From contig JANQES010000023.1 of assembly GCA_028278205.1 (NCBI GenBank), positions 1 through 42,871 on the forward strand: a stretch of 42,871 nucleotides of DNA, read 5' to 3'. Shown here piece after piece: positions 20,574 to 28,886 of the stretch (positions are counted from its first letter, which is position 1; each line of letters opens with the position of its first letter). The notes beneath the pieces are model-generated. The model had not been told where the DNA came from, made no database searches, and saw only the letters and a program-made list of their open reading frames with translations. The DNA comes from Rhodothermales bacterium. GTDB taxonomy: Bacteria; Bacteroidota; Rhodothermia; Rhodothermales; Bin80. Both the position numbers and the translations under genes were made by a program.

Positions 20574-20614
20574 AAAACAGGGCTTCAGGGATTCTTCCCC
20601 TGAAGCCCTGTTTT
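20574..20614. terminator. Strong bidirectional terminator
   Basis: 17-bp perfect stem (aaaacagggcttcaggg and its inverse) with a 7-nt loop; A and T runs on either side. It separates the toxin-antitoxin debris from the convergent secreted-protein gene. Confidence 0.9.
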
Positions 20615-20629
20615 GTTGGTGAAAGGGTA

Positions 20630-21478
20630 TCAAAATGAGGGAGAGATGCGGACAATCTCCTCAGAAAGTCCTGGTGGGATATCCAGACGGAACAGATATT
20701 CCTCAATAGGGTGCTCCAGGTAACTATTCCAGGCTCCACATCTCAAAAGGACCAGCGCAGAGCCATAAGGCTCATTGGAGTTGTAGATTTCGATGTCAGT
20801 TCCACAGCCCCGGCCCGCCGAGGCGCTGTAGGGTATAAAGGTGAGATCGAGTTGCATCCATCTCTTGCTCTTGCTGCCTCTGGTGAAACCGAAGACGCCG
20901 CCAAGCCGGCGTTTGCCAAACGCTGTCAACCCAGGACACCCCATCAACAAAATAACGTCCTCTGCTTCGCTCGAAGGGTAAAAGGCCGAAAACCAGCCGC
21001 AATGGGCGAAGGAGGACTCACGTGCCTGGCGCGGTATCAGCAAGGCATCCTCTTGCCAGGCCCCGTCGGACCACCTGTATGTGATCACTGCGCCGTGGTG
21101 CTCAACCCCCACGCCACCCTCTGGACCCAACGGGCATCCTAGCGCCAGGATCTCGTGATGCCAGAGAGCACTGAAGTTGCAGGATCCGACCCCCGACTGC
21201 TCAGGCGGGGTGAGTCGTTGTTGAGCAACCCAAAACGCTGTTTCCTGCTGGAACACCACGGTTTCGCCTCGACCCGCGTTACTTAACGGGCATGAAACGA
21301 ACGACCAAAGCCCTGGTGCAGGATGCAGCTCGTCGCTTATCACCGAGCATCCAAAGCCCTCAGCGTCGGCGATGGTAAGAAGCGTGTCGGGAAGGGTAAC
21401 CTGGGCGGCGGCTGATACCGGCAGCAGGATCAGTACGAGGATGTACGGGGAGACAGTCTTCAAAGCGTTCTCTCGCAT
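20630..21478 (-). CDS. Secreted protein of unknown function
   Basis: 282 residues with a signal peptide (SPYILVLILLPVSAAAQ). The mature part is Cys-rich for this genome (about 8 Cys) and has short stretches such as GAVITYRWSDGAWQED and GGVFGFTRGSKSKRW that recall degenerate FG-GAP beta-propeller blades like those in the protein at 24988. No catalytic motif. Base composition is lower in G+C than the housekeeping genes. No sorting domain at the C-terminus. Confidence 0.7.
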   Translation of the reverse strand: MRENALKTVSPYILVLILLPVSAAAQVTLPDTLLTIADAEGFGCSVISDELHPAPGLWSFVSCPLSNAGRGETVVFQQETAFWVAQQRLTPPEQSGVGSCNFSALWHHEILALGCPLGPEGGVGVEHHGAVITYRWSDGAWQEDALLIPRQARESSFAHCGWFSAFYPSSEAEDVILLMGCPGLTAFGKRRLGGVFGFTRGSKSKRWMQLDLTFIPYSASAGRGCGTDIEIYNSNEPYGSALVLLRCGAWNSYLEHPIEEYLFRLDIPPGLSEEIVRISPSF

Positions 21479-21621
21479 GGCGTGTACCTCCGAAAAGAAT
21501 AGGCACGACCATGGCTACAGCAACACTGGTTACACAGAGATGCTATTGCGCAGGCCTCGCTTTTTTGGATTCACGAGACCGAGCTTGTATATTATCACAC
21601 AAGCGGCCTCGCCGCGGATCG

Positions 21622-21672
21622 CAGCCGCACGACCCCGAGCCACCACACTCTGGTCTGCGGCTGTGCTTTTTT
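21622..21672 (+). terminator. Terminator-like hairpin without an obvious gene
   Basis: 8-bp stem cagccgca (21622-21629) with tgcggctg (21656-21663), followed by a six-T run at 21667-21672. No intact gene precedes it on the plus strand, so it may belong to a lost gene or leader. Confidence 0.35.
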
Positions 21673-21678
21673 ACCGAA

Positions 21679-21720
21679 CCGGAAGCGCTTCCGAAATCGC
21701 GTTTCCGGTAGCGCTTCCGG
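21679..21720. promoter_or_regulatory. Two LacI-type operator-like palindromes
   Basis: 21679-21694 and 21705-21720 are both one-mismatch versions of the palindrome ccggaagcgcttccgg, with centres 26 bp apart. GGAAGCGCTTCC with a central CG is the typical shape of LacI-family operators. No LacI-family gene lies in the window. They are about 225 bp before the SorC-like gene and 200 bp before the start of the divergent secreted-protein gene. Confidence 0.5.
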
Positions 21721-21818
21721 ATTCAGCTATTGGCAATATACGGAGCAGGTGATGAGCGCATCAATAACGTTTGTGAAATTCAAATGAACTTGCAAGTACG
21801 ACACCTCATTACCCTGAA

Positions 21819-21847
21819 TTTGTTTAGAGATAAACTTCATATATTTG
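21819..21847 (+). promoter_or_regulatory. Bacteroidota-type promoter candidate
   Basis: TTTG at 21819-21822, 17 bp, then TATATTTG at 21840-21847 fit the -33 TTTG / -7 TAnnTTTG pattern of Bacteroidota. It is about 97 bp upstream of the SorC-like start. A second TATATTTG at 21875-21882 has no well-placed upstream box. Confidence 0.4.
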
Positions 21848-21943
21848 TGCAGCACAACACATCACTAAACCTTCTATATTTGTTTGTGAAATAACAACAC
21901 TCTCTTGTGCCAGTATCAGCCCGTCAGGGGGAGGAATCAAGTT

Positions 21944-23185
21944 ATGCCGAAACAAAGACCGAAACGGAAGTCTCTCTGGAGCAGCGTAAAACAAAAGGAT
22001 GAACTCGCCGCGCGGGTGGCTAAACTGCGCCTCGTTGACGGCTTATCGGTGGAGGAAACATGCGAAATAGCAGGCCTTGATCATGGCACCCAGGTTAGTC
22101 GGCTCGTCCAGTATGCTAGGAAGAGAAAGTTTATTCGAATCGTATCACAGAGCCTTGTCGATGACCCTGCACCGCCTCCGCTGGACCTCGCCGCCGGGAG
22201 AGACTTGCGAAAAGCGTTCGGGCTAGCCGAAGCTTTTGTTGCTCGGATCCATTCATATGACGAGGATGCCTCTGATGATTCTCTCCACGAGGAACTGGGC
22301 AGGTTGGCAGCTCAGGAGTTGGGACCCGTACTAAGAATGGGTAGACCCCGATGCCTGGCCGTCGGAGGCGGCAGAGGGCCGTGGTACTTCTGCCATTACT
22401 TAAACATGAATCCCTTCAACCTGCCATCCCCAACCATTTATGCCCTCAGCGGAGCCGTCAGGACCAAGCCATGGGATCCCGAGAGGCAATCGCAGCTTGT
22501 CGATGCCAGAGATGCCGCCAACCTATTGGCGAATGCTGTTGACGCCAAGTATCGCAATACCCACCCTTTAAATGTGCCCCTTGTCTGTAGCCCCCCTTTA
22601 AGAAAGCACTTGCTAAAGAATCAGGCCAGTTTTATGAATGAGCAGAATTGGGCCTCACAAATTGACTTCGCGTTTGTGGGCATCGGTGCATTGCGTGGAA
22701 AACACCGGCTGTTCAACGCCGAGCAAGACGATCCCGAACTAAGGCTTATCAGCGACCAACTGAGCGAGTTACAACAACTCTCCAGGGACATTAATGAGAG
22801 TGCCGCTCTGTGGCCCTGCGGTGATGTCTGCAATTACCTTTTTTATGTAGACACACGGCTTAACGGCTTATCTAGCGATGATTCCGAAAAAATGAACAGG
22901 ATAAAGGAATTGGTTGAAGAGATTGACGAATACTTGTTCGTAGCTACCATTGATGATCTCAGGCAGGTCAATACCCTTGTTGCCATCGCAGGAGGCGAAA
23001 GAAAGCACGACGCCATTTACGCGGTCCTAACCGACAGCATGGGGTACCACCCTCGCAAGGAATCCGAGCCGGCGACTTCCAGCGAGAAACCATTCATTGA
23101 CATGCTGTTTACAGATAAAGCAACGGCGGATGCCTTGATCGCGAGACACCAACGAGAGTCGGAACAGACTAACGGAAATACCTAG
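21944..23185 (+). CDS. SorC/DeoR-like regulator, divergent
   Basis: 413 residues from ATG 21944 with the strong ribosome site GGGGGAGG 9-16 bp upstream. Residues about 21-66 look like a SorC-type HTH (VAKLRLVDGLSVEETCEIAG then VSRLVQYARKRKFIRI). The rest follows the SorC sugar-binding layout in weak form: LRKAFGLAEAFVARI, LGRLAAQELGPVLRMGRPRC, LAVGGGRGPWYF. It is longer than usual SorC proteins (about 320) and the substrate site cannot be assigned. No transport or sugar genes adjoin, so the target may be local. Alternative: a defence-associated protein using a SorC-like sensor. Lower G+C suggests transfer. Confidence 0.6.
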   Translation: MPKQRPKRKSLWSSVKQKDELAARVAKLRLVDGLSVEETCEIAGLDHGTQVSRLVQYARKRKFIRIVSQSLVDDPAPPPLDLAAGRDLRKAFGLAEAFVARIHSYDEDASDDSLHEELGRLAAQELGPVLRMGRPRCLAVGGGRGPWYFCHYLNMNPFNLPSPTIYALSGAVRTKPWDPERQSQLVDARDAANLLANAVDAKYRNTHPLNVPLVCSPPLRKHLLKNQASFMNEQNWASQIDFAFVGIGALRGKHRLFNAEQDDPELRLISDQLSELQQLSRDINESAALWPCGDVCNYLFYVDTRLNGLSSDDSEKMNRIKELVEEIDEYLFVATIDDLRQVNTLVAIAGGERKHDAIYAVLTDSMGYHPRKESEPATSSEKPFIDMLFTDKATADALIARHQRESEQTNGNT

Positions 23186-23205
23186 CTGTGTGGAGGAATA
23201 AAGCG

Positions 23206-23300
23206 GTGCAAAAGCCAGGGGCAGAAGCCCTTCAGTGCTACACAGAATCGCGGGAGCACTTGGACGAAGCCTGCAAATCACCTTACTGTTTTTATCCTGA
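23206..23300 (+). pseudogene. Collapsed remnant of an XRE antitoxin gene
   Basis: GTG 23206 begins VQKPGAEALQ, matching IKPKSEALQ at the start of the XRE protein at 19442. At 23238 the frame shifts to read LHRIAGALGRSLQITL, matching LNRIAGALGRRVKITF at its C-terminus, then stops. The middle with the HTH is deleted. The ribosome site (GGAGG) is still visible 12 bp before the GTG. The rest of the gap up to 23466 holds nothing I recognise. Confidence 0.75.
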
Positions 23301-23466
23301 ATTGACGTTCTATAGTAATGGATCCATCGGTCCTTGCAGCGTGTTCGTAATAACCCTCTCTTGCGGTTTTCCCCCACAGACAAAACCTCCATTCCCTGCT
23401 TGCCAGGGCAGACAGGCGGGCTGAATTTGAAGGCGTGTCTTCCCTTTGACAGACGGGTGCTCGCCG

Positions 23467-24963
23467 ATGCCTGCTCTCGCTCAGCCTGACCTCGAACAGC
23501 GCGCTGCCGTGGAGGCGGCGCGGGCCTATCGTGTCACGCGTGGCGCCGAGATTCTCAACGACTTCGGCGCCTTGCTCGCCATCCCCAACACCGCCTCAGA
23601 CGCGGCCAACATCGAGCGCAACGCCGAGTACATCCACTTCGAATTCAAGCGGCGCGGGGTGCGGGTAGAGTTGCTGAAGGTGCACGGGGCGCCGCCGCTG
23701 ATTTACGGCGTCATCAAAACGCCCGGCGCGGCGCGCACGCTCGGCCTCTACGCCCACTACGACGGCCAGCCTCTCAACCACGACCGCTGGACGCAGCCGC
23801 CCTGGGAACCGACGCTCTACACCGGCCCGATCCGCCACGGCGGGCGCCAACGCCCCTTCCCCGACGAGCACGAACCCATCGACCCGGAGTGGCGCATCTA
23901 CGCCCGCAGCGCCAGCGACGACAAAGCGCCGTTTGCGGCGCTGCTGGCCGCCCTCGACGCGCTGCACGAAGCCCAAATCCCGCTCACTTCAAACGTCAAA
24001 TTTCTCTTCGACGGCGAAGAAGAACGCAGCTCGCCGCACCTGCCGCAGTACCTCGACCTCTACGGCGAGGTGTATGACGACGTCGATACGTGGCTCTTGC
24101 TCGATGGGCCGGTGCATCAGACGCGCCGCCCGCAGATTGCTTTCGGCGCGCGGGGCATTACGTCGATGGAGGTGACGGTCTACGGCCCCGAACACCCGCT
24201 TCATAGCGGCCATTACGGCAACTGGGCGCCGGTGCCGGGCGCGATGCTCAGCCACCTGCTGGCCAGCATGATCGACGCCGAAGGCCACGTGCTGATCGAC
24301 GGGTTTTACGACAGCGCCGCGCCGGTAGGCCCGACCGAGCAAGAGGCCGTCGCCGCGATGCCGGTGCAGGACGAGGCGCTGCGCCGCGAGTTCGGCCTCG
24401 TGCATACCGAAGACGGCGGCGCCCGCCTCATCGAACGCTTGATGCTGCCCTCGCTGACGGTCAAAGGCCTCCAGAGCGGCAACGTCGGCACGCGCTCCAG
24501 AAACGTGATCCCGGCCTTTGCGACGGCTTCGCTCGGCCTCCGGCTCGTCAAAGGCAACGACCCGGCGACGATGCACGACGTGATCGAGGCGCACATCCGC
24601 AAGCAGGGCTATCACATCGTGCGCGTGACGCCGGAGCACGAGACGCGCCTGCAACACGAAAAGATCGCGCGGGTGATCCGCCGGAAAGGCTACCCCGCCG
24701 CCCGCACATCGATGGATCTGCCCATCGTGCCGCAGATCGAGGCTGCCGTGGAGGCTGCCATCGGCCAGCCGCCCATCCGCGTGCCGACGCTCGGCGCGTC
24801 GATGCCGCTGCATTTGTTCACCGACGCCCTGGGCAAACCGGCCATCATCGTGCCCATCGCCAACCACGACAACAACCAGCACGCCGCCGACGAAAACATC
24901 CGCATCGCTAACCTCTGGTACGGAATGGATTTGTATGCAGCGTTGTTAACCATGTGGTTTTAG
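23467..24963 (+). CDS. M20 family metallopeptidase
   Basis: 498 residues from ATG 23467 (a TTG at 23446 is less likely). M20 catalytic architecture: LGLYAHYDGQP (first zinc His and following Asp), RSASDDKAPFAALLAALDAL (bridging Asp), FDGEEERSS (general-base Glu pair), LLLDGPVH (Asp) and C-terminal ANHDNNQHAADENI (His). The dimerisation domain carries the expected HSGHYGNWAPVPG. Known: such enzymes hydrolyse dipeptides or N-acyl amino acids. No signal peptide, so cytoplasmic. The stop codon is supplied by the palindromic repeat shared with the next gene. Confidence 0.92.
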   Translation: MPALAQPDLEQRAAVEAARAYRVTRGAEILNDFGALLAIPNTASDAANIERNAEYIHFEFKRRGVRVELLKVHGAPPLIYGVIKTPGAARTLGLYAHYDGQPLNHDRWTQPPWEPTLYTGPIRHGGRQRPFPDEHEPIDPEWRIYARSASDDKAPFAALLAALDALHEAQIPLTSNVKFLFDGEEERSSPHLPQYLDLYGEVYDDVDTWLLLDGPVHQTRRPQIAFGARGITSMEVTVYGPEHPLHSGHYGNWAPVPGAMLSHLLASMIDAEGHVLIDGFYDSAAPVGPTEQEAVAAMPVQDEALRREFGLVHTEDGGARLIERLMLPSLTVKGLQSGNVGTRSRNVIPAFATASLGLRLVKGNDPATMHDVIEAHIRKQGYHIVRVTPEHETRLQHEKIARVIRRKGYPAARTSMDLPIVPQIEAAVEAAIGQPPIRVPTLGASMPLHLFTDALGKPAIIVPIANHDNNQHAADENIRIANLWYGMDLYAALLTMWF

Positions 24964-24992
24964 ATTTTGGATTGTTCAATCCAAAATCTAAA
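24959..24992. terminator. Heptad-type palindrome spanning both stop codons of a convergent pair
   Basis: Perfect 15-bp inverted repeat tttagattttggatt with its inverse and loop gttc. TAG 24961-24963 ends the M20 gene and the complement of CTA 24988-24990 ends the convergent gene. The arms are made of the ATTTTGG/ATTTTAG heptads also found at 6297 and 34135. Confidence 0.85.
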
Positions 24993-27399
24993 TATCTACC
25001 TCTTTTTTCTTCAACACAAACAAGCCTTCGCGGCGGCTGGTGACGACGATCATGCCGCTTTTGAAATACGGATAGCTGCTCCACGTGCCATTGAAACCGG
25101 CTACGTTGAAGCCGTAGGGCGTCGTGTCGAAAAAGCCGACCTCGACGGGGTTTTCCGGGTCGGTGACGTCGATGATACGCAGGCCGCTGGCATTGTTGGT
25201 CTGATACATCAGGTTGTCTTTGACGTAGAGGTTGTGGTCGGTCGAAGAGGCTTCGCCGTAATATTCCTTGACCATCACCGGGTCGTCGAGGTCGCTCACG
25301 TCCCAGATCAGCGTGCGCGTGCGATCCACTTTGGCGCTGACTTCGTCGAGTTCGTCGTTTTGGAAGAAATAGCGCTGATCGTCCGAGAGCCAGCCCTGAT
25401 GGACGTAACCGGCATCCGGGTACGAGCCGGATCCGATGGGCACGGGGTTGTCTTTGTCGGTCACGTCCGAGATGCTGATGGCCGTCTCGTTGGCGCCGAT
25501 GCAGACCTCCTTGCCCTGATGCTCCGCGTCCGGGCCGTGATAAATCACACACTGCGCATCGTGCGAGTATCCCGTCTTTCTCCGGCCCGTCGTCGGATCC
25601 GCAAAACAGCCCGCAAACACCGGCTGCGCCGGCTCCCGGATGTCGATCATGTGAAGACCGCCCCCGCACGTCTCGCCGCCGCTGCTGCTGCCCACTGAAA
25701 AGGCAAAGCCCGTCTCCTCGTTGATCACGATGTTGTGCGCGCTGTGGATCTTGTCGTAGTGCGCTGTGGCCTCGAACGTCACGGGTGGATTCTGCACGTC
25801 GCGCAGTTGATTCAGATCGAAGACCTGCATGCCGTGTTGGCCGGCGCCGTCGGCGACGATGAAGGCGTGGTCTTTGTAGACTTTGATGTCGCGCCAGGTG
25901 CTGCCGGGCGTGCCTTCGGTGCGCGGCAACGTGCCGAGATAGACAGGGCCGGTCGGGTCGGTGAGATCGACGAAGACGGTGCCTTCGAGGTGGCCGACGA
26001 GGGCGTATTCGTGGTTGGTCTGCGGATCGGTCCAGCCCCAGATGTCGTTGAGGCGCACGCCGCGCTCGGCGCCCATGTCGCTGAGCGGCAGGAACGAGAT
26101 CAGGTCTACGTTGCTGCATGCGAACGAGGCCGCCGTGCCGCCGGTGCAATCGACCTGCCCGCCGGTGATGGGCGTCATCGCTTCCCTTTCGCTAAAAACG
26201 ACAGCCTTCTTTTGCCAGGCCTGCCCGTCCGGATCGCGTTCCAGGATGACGGCCCGGCCTTCGCCGTAATCGGCACCTGCCGCGCCCACGACGGCTATCC
26301 GGTCTTTGACGGCCATCGCCCCGGCGAAGAAATCGCGCTGCCTCGCCCCGCCTACGACCCACCTCTCCTCGTCCTCCAACCAGCCGGCGTCCTCGCGTTT
26401 GAAGCGATAGAGGAGCCCGGTAAAATCGCCGGCCATCGGTGCGCCGATCCAGAGTTCATCGGGGGTGCTCTGGATAGCCGCGCCGAAGAAGGCCTGCCCG
26501 CCATCGTCGGGTTCGAGCAGGCTGTGCGCGGCCCAGGTTTGCGAGGCGTCGTCGTACCGGAAGACGTGGACGCTGCCGCTGAAGCGGTTGTCTCGCGGCG
26601 ATCCGATGAAGGCTTCGTCTCCGCGCAGGTGCACGGCGCTGCCGAAGCTGTCTATCACCCCCACGTCGTTGCCCACGAGCCGGGCTTCTTCGACCCACGT
26701 ATCCGTCTCCTCATCAAGCCGGAAAATGTAGACGGCGCCGGCCTGGAAAGACGGCGCGCTGATCAACGCGCGGTCGCCGTCCATCGTGATCGTCGTGCCG
26801 AAGCCGTCGCCTTTTTCCAGGCCGCTGCCGGTGAGTTTGGCGTGTTCGGTCCAGGCGCCCGACGTTTCATCGCGCCGGAAGACGTAGACGGCGCCGGTCT
26901 TTTCGTTATGCCGGGCTGCCCCGACGAGGGCATAGTCGCCCTCGACAGCCACCGCCCCGCCGGCTTCATCCCCGGCGACGGCATCGCCTGGGATAAGCTG
27001 GGCCGTTGGCGTCCAGCTTCCCGTCTCGTCATCGCGCCCGAAGACGTAGACGACGCCCCGGCTGCGCGCCTCCGGTGTGGCTCCAATGAGCAGTGTGCCG
27101 CCCTCGACGGCCAGCGTCTCACCGAAGCGGTCGTCTACCCTGCCGTTGGGTGCTTGCAGCGTGGCCGCCAGGCTCCAACTTCCATCTTGACCTCGTTGGT
27201 AGACGTGGACGAGGCCGGGGTTTTTGAATCCCTCGGCTTCGCCGATGAAAACTTCGCCTTCGCCGATAGCCACAGCCCCGCCGAACGCGGCCAGGGCGGC
27301 CTCCAGGCTCGGCGGCTGGTACAGGGACTGCGCCTGCACAGGCGCGTTGAGCGAAACAAGGAATATGACCAGGAGCAACAGGGGGCTACGCTTCATCAT
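24988..27399 (-). CDS. Choice-of-anchor-B secreted protein with FG-GAP-like repeats
   Basis: 803 residues from ATG 27399 (GGAGGA 7 bp upstream; the longer frame is not protein-like). Signal peptide LLLLVIFLVSLNAPVQAQ. Residues about 30-430 form repeated propeller-like blades such as GAVYVFRRDETSGAWTEHAK and 'DRFGxxxxxxGxxxLIGAP'. Residues about 435-803 form the choice-of-anchor-B domain with LVIVD-like repeats: LNDIWGWTDPQTNHEYALVG, WRDIKVYKDHAFIVAD, HNIVINEETGFAFSVG, GLRIIDVTDPENPVEVGFFD. Known family members are surface proteins whose C-terminal anchor varies; here the protein ends in KKKEVDI with no T9SS or LPXTG signal. Role unknown, probably extracellular. Confidence 0.88.
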   Translation of the reverse strand: MMKRSPLLLLVIFLVSLNAPVQAQSLYQPPSLEAALAAFGGAVAIGEGEVFIGEAEGFKNPGLVHVYQRGQDGSWSLAATLQAPNGRVDDRFGETLAVEGGTLLIGATPEARSRGVVYVFGRDDETGSWTPTAQLIPGDAVAGDEAGGAVAVEGDYALVGAARHNEKTGAVYVFRRDETSGAWTEHAKLTGSGLEKGDGFGTTITMDGDRALISAPSFQAGAVYIFRLDEETDTWVEEARLVGNDVGVIDSFGSAVHLRGDEAFIGSPRDNRFSGSVHVFRYDDASQTWAAHSLLEPDDGGQAFFGAAIQSTPDELWIGAPMAGDFTGLLYRFKREDAGWLEDEERWVVGGARQRDFFAGAMAVKDRIAVVGAAGADYGEGRAVILERDPDGQAWQKKAVVFSEREAMTPITGGQVDCTGGTAASFACSNVDLISFLPLSDMGAERGVRLNDIWGWTDPQTNHEYALVGHLEGTVFVDLTDPTGPVYLGTLPRTEGTPGSTWRDIKVYKDHAFIVADGAGQHGMQVFDLNQLRDVQNPPVTFEATAHYDKIHSAHNIVINEETGFAFSVGSSSGGETCGGGLHMIDIREPAQPVFAGCFADPTTGRRKTGYSHDAQCVIYHGPDAEHQGKEVCIGANETAISISDVTDKDNPVPIGSGSYPDAGYVHQGWLSDDQRYFFQNDELDEVSAKVDRTRTLIWDVSDLDDPVMVKEYYGEASSTDHNLYVKDNLMYQTNNASGLRIIDVTDPENPVEVGFFDTTPYGFNVAGFNGTWSSYPYFKSGMIVVTSRREGLFVLKKKEVDI

Positions 27400-27503
27400 G
27401 TAAAAATCCTCCGTTCGGCAAGGATGGGCTGATGGATGGACGACTCCTTTCCAACGCCTTCCACGCGCGACATCGTTTTTTGTTGAAGGCGCCGGGGATT
27501 TAT

Positions 27504-27560
27504 GAGCCGGAGAGCCGGGGAATCGGAGAATCGGAGAAGGTAACATGTTATGGTGTAACA
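27504..27560. repeat. GGAGAATC-type octamer repeat plus small palindrome
   Basis: Tandem 8-bp units (GGAGAGCC, GGGGAATC, GGAGAATC, GGAGAAGG) at about 27509-27540 are followed by the palindrome taacatgtta. The gagccggagagccgggga start is shared with 41455-41475. Confidence 0.6.
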
Positions 27561-27631
27561 TTTTAAGGCAAGAAACGTCTCTCTCTGCTGCTCGTTGCGA
27601 AGCTCTGCCGCCATCAGCCAATCATCTGTGT

Positions 27632-28780
27632 TCATCCCCGTTCATCAGCGGTTGCATCATCCACCATCAAAGCAGGAGCCGCCTCGCTGGTCTCGATCTT
27701 GTTGCGCAGCTTGTAGACGTATCCGTAAAAGAGCGCGAACGAGAAGCCGGCGGTGGCCGCCGCCATGGTCATCTGCACGTCGGTCAGCCAGTTGTAGCTG
27801 CCGTGGAGCACCGCCGCCACCCCGATGCCGACGACGATCATGGCGCCCCACCGGCCCCGTTCCAGGCGCGCGACGGCGATGAAATAGGCCACGATGCCGG
27901 CCCACACCGCATGGCAAAATACCAGCGACAACGACCGCAGCATCGCCTGGATCATCGCGCTCTGAACGCCGGCTTCCAGGCCTTCTTCGCCATACTCCAG
28001 CGTCAGGTCTACCGACGCCATGATGGCCCGGTCGCCGTAGAGCAGGTTTTCGAATGCGGCAAAGCCCAGCCCCGAAAACACCCCGATGACCACGATGAGC
28101 ATCGGCTCGGCCTGTTCGCGTTTCCAGCGCAGGTAGAGCAGCACCGGAACCGCCTTGGTCAGTTCTTCCCAGACCCCCACCTGAAACACAAAACCCAGCC
28201 ACGAAACCAGGCCGCTTTCGTTGTCCGACATGCCCAGGTAAAAATCGGGCAACAGGTAGCGATAGATGAACAACAGCACGTAAATGCCGACGATGCCCGT
28301 GAAAAAGAGCGCCCCTATCGGAAAACGCCAAGGCGAATCGTCTCGCAAGACGAACATCTTGAAAATCACGCCCCAGACGAGCGCAAAGAATAGCGCAAAC
28401 AGCGTGAACTGCGCGTCGGCGCCCGAAATCGACACGATCAGCAACGGGACGATGCCTAGCAACGTCACCGCCCAGAAGACGAATTCTTTGACCAGCCCGC
28501 CGATGTTGCTCTCATCGATAGGCAGCACCTCGTCTTTGAAGCGCATGGCCTTGAGATCGTTAAGGACTACGCGGGCCTCGCGGGCGCTGCTGCGCGCGGC
28601 CTTCCGGCCTAACTCGGCCACCCGGCCTTTAGACGCTTTGGCAGGCTCCGGCGCGATCTCGGCGACCAGGCGCTCGACCTCCGGGTCTTCTTCGGTAATG
28701 TCTTCGGCGGTCACGTCCTCGGCATCCAGATCCTCGGCGCCCAGACCATCGGGTTCAGCGTCAGAATGCTCTATGGCCAT
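27632..28780 (-). CDS. PrsW-family intramembrane metalloprotease
   Basis: 382 residues from ATG 28780 (AGGAG about 7 bp upstream). An acidic cytoplasmic N-terminus (residues 1-95) precedes about eight membrane helices. PrsW motifs: WEELTK (Glu205-Glu206, Lys209), GFAAFENLLYG (Glu244), FCHAVWAG (His290) and a later HGSYNW. Known: PrsW-type proteases cleave membrane-bound anti-sigma factors; no anti-sigma gene adjoins, so the substrate is unknown. The long acidic N-terminal extension is unusual for the family. Confidence 0.88.
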   Translation of the reverse strand: MAIEHSDAEPDGLGAEDLDAEDVTAEDITEEDPEVERLVAEIAPEPAKASKGRVAELGRKAARSSAREARVVLNDLKAMRFKDEVLPIDESNIGGLVKEFVFWAVTLLGIVPLLIVSISGADAQFTLFALFFALVWGVIFKMFVLRDDSPWRFPIGALFFTGIVGIYVLLFIYRYLLPDFYLGMSDNESGLVSWLGFVFQVGVWEELTKAVPVLLYLRWKREQAEPMLIVVIGVFSGLGFAAFENLLYGDRAIMASVDLTLEYGEEGLEAGVQSAMIQAMLRSLSLVFCHAVWAGIVAYFIAVARLERGRWGAMIVVGIGVAAVLHGSYNWLTDVQMTMAAATAGFSFALFYGYVYKLRNKIETSEAAPALMVDDATADERG

Positions 28781-28886
28781 TGCACGCTCCTGTTGAAAGG
28801 CTGGAAATTGTTTGAAGCAGGCAGGACGCTGTACAGTACAAAAAATCTCGCTCTGTTGAAACAGCAATAACGACCCTTACCATGAA

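Noticed and set aside
25735..27432. 565-codon plus-strand frame over the choice-of-anchor-B gene
   Set aside because: Antisense shadow; no start signal and no domain, while the minus strand has a signal peptide and family repeats.
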